In this document: positions 63,054 through 64,000 of the stretch, in pieces | How positions within the stretch are numbered: the first letter of the stretch is position 1 | Layout: every line of letters begins with the position of its first letter | DNA from: Paratrimastix pyriformis | Lineage: Eukaryota > Preaxostyla > Paratrimastigidae | Reading direction: 5' to 3' | Assembly (NCBI GenBank): GCA_027972325.1 | Contig: JAPMOS010000021.1 | Location: 504,842 to 568,841, forward strand | DNA length: 64,000 nt | Program-made: the position numbers and the translations under genes | The notes under the pieces: generated by a model | What the model was told of the DNA's origin: nothing | Databases searched by the model: none | What the model saw: the letters and a program-made list of their open reading frames with translations, nothing else

Positions 63054-63310
63054 GTTGGTGAGCGGGTTGTGATGGTGAGCGGGTTGTGATGGTGAGCGGG
63101 TTGTGATGGTGAGCGGGTTGTGATGGTGAGCGGGTTGTGATGGTGAGCGGGTTGTGATGGTGAGCGGGTTGTGATGGTGAGCGGGTTGTGATGGTGAGCG
63201 GGTTGTGATGGTGAGCGGGTTGTGATGGTGAGCGGGTTGTGATGGTGAGCGGGTTGTGATGGTGAGCGGGTTGTGATGGTGAGCGGGTTGTGATGGTGAG
63301 CGGGTTGTGA
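63054..63310. repeat. 17-base subtelomeric satellite
   Basis: About 15 copies of GTGATGGTGAGCGGGTT, nearly identical. The unit has no telomere motif. It grades into the 18-base satellite. Confidence 0.95.
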
Positions 63311-63645
63311 TGGTTGTTAGGGTTGTGATGGTGAGCGGGTTGTGATGGTTGTTAGGGTTGTGATGGTTGTTAGGGTTGTGATGGTTGTTAGGGTTGTGAT
63401 GGTTGTTAGGGTTGTGATGGTTGTTAGGGTTGTGATGGTTGTTAGGGTTGTGATGGTTGTTAGGGTTGTGATGGTTGTTAGGGTTGTTAGGGTTGTGATG
63501 GTTGTTAGGGTTGTGATGGTTGTTAGGGTTGTGATGGTTGTTAGGGTTGTGATGGTTGTTAGGGTTGTGATGGTTGTTAGGGTTGTGATGGTTGTTAGGG
63601 TTGTGATGGTTGTTAGGGTTGTGATGGTTGTTAGGGTTGTGATGG
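63311..63645. repeat. 18-base subtelomeric satellite with embedded TTAGGG
   Basis: About 17 copies of GTGATGGTTGTTAGGGTT. It keeps the GTGATGGT start of the 17-base unit and replaces GAGCGGG by TGTTAGGG, so one telomeric hexamer is embedded per unit. One 17-base unit lies within its left end. Confidence 0.95.
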
Positions 63646-63923
63646 GGTTAGGGTTAGGGTTAGGGTTAGGGTTAGGGTTAGGGTTAGGGTTAGGGTTAGG
63701 GTTAGGGTTAGGGTTAGGGTTAGGGTTAGGGGTTAGGGTTAGGGGTTAGGGTTAGGGTTAGGGTTAGGGTTAGGGTTAGGGTTAGGGTTAGGGTTAGGGT
63801 TAGGGTTAGGGTTAGGGTTAGGGTTAGGGTTAGGGTTAGGGTTAGGGTTAGGGTTAGGGTTAGGGTTAGGGTTAGGGTTAGGGTTAGGGTTAGGGTTAGG
63901 GTTAGGGTTAGGGTTAGGGTTAG

Positions 63924-63961
<38 letters not shown>

Positions 63962-64000
63962 GGTTAGGGTTAGGGGTTAGGGTTAGGGTTAGGGTTAGGG
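63645..64000 (+). repeat. telomere, TTAGGG array
   Basis: About 58 TTAGGG repeats running 5' to 3' off the right edge, the expected G-strand orientation of a right chromosome end. A few TTAGGGG and TTTAGGG variants occur (about 63,731, 63,741, 63,924, 63,939, 63,974). Confidence 0.98.

Noticed and set aside
63342-63749. 135-codon MVVRVV open frame
   Set aside because: Pure translation of the 18-base satellite and telomere.

Overview
This is a eukaryotic nuclear chromosome end. The right edge is a TTAGGG telomere (about 63,645 to 64,000) preceded by two short subtelomeric satellites. Protein genes are intron-rich and very GC-rich, and their introns are full of minisatellites. The set includes twinfilin, a ZNF598/Hel2-type ubiquitin ligase, PPT1, U2A', legumain, a CDF zinc transporter, an ARF-like GTPase, a large MORN protein, TRAPPC9, a metallophosphoesterase, a plant-type glucosylceramide synthase and a GH5 endoglycoceramidase-like enzyme. 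Together these point to a GC-rich protist. I cannot name the species. No rRNA, tRNA, CRISPR array or intact transposon was recognised.

Layout, left to right. 1-3.5 kb: mostly unassigned, with a pair of perfect palindromes and a decayed copy of an LRR gene. 3.5-9.5 kb: two paralogous Armadillo-like repeat genes in tandem on +. 9.9-12.4 kb: twinfilin on -, divergent from the ZNF598-like gene on + (12.5-19.4 kb). 20.1-22.4 kb: LRR gene A on -, with only 55 bp between its start codon and that of PPT1 on +. 24.2-28.0 kb: U2A' and legumain on +. 28.6-53.5 kb: a run of five - strand genes (LRR gene B, CDF transporter, ARF-like GTPase, MORN protein, TRAPPC9). 53.7-55.2 kb: metallophosphoesterase on -, divergent from glucosylceramide synthase (55.7-58.9 kb, +), which is followed on the same strand by the GH5 glycosylceramidase-like gene (59.3-62.5 kb). 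That last gene ends only about 1.2 kb before the telomere array.

Themes. Exons were placed by hand from family homology and phase-checked where exact numbers are given; several genes give whole-codon totals. About 60 donor sites placed this way almost all begin GTC or GTT, commonly GTCCGC/GTCCGT, instead of GTRAGT. Many exon/intron boundaries have an extra copy of the boundary inside the adjacent intron. Almost every long intron has its own private minisatellite. AT-richer valleys coincide with gene 5' ends. The last two genes would make and break glucosylceramide, a plausible functional pair. Single-base frame problems (PPT1, legumain) and a stop plus missing block (glucosylceramide synthase) may be assembly errors or real lesions.
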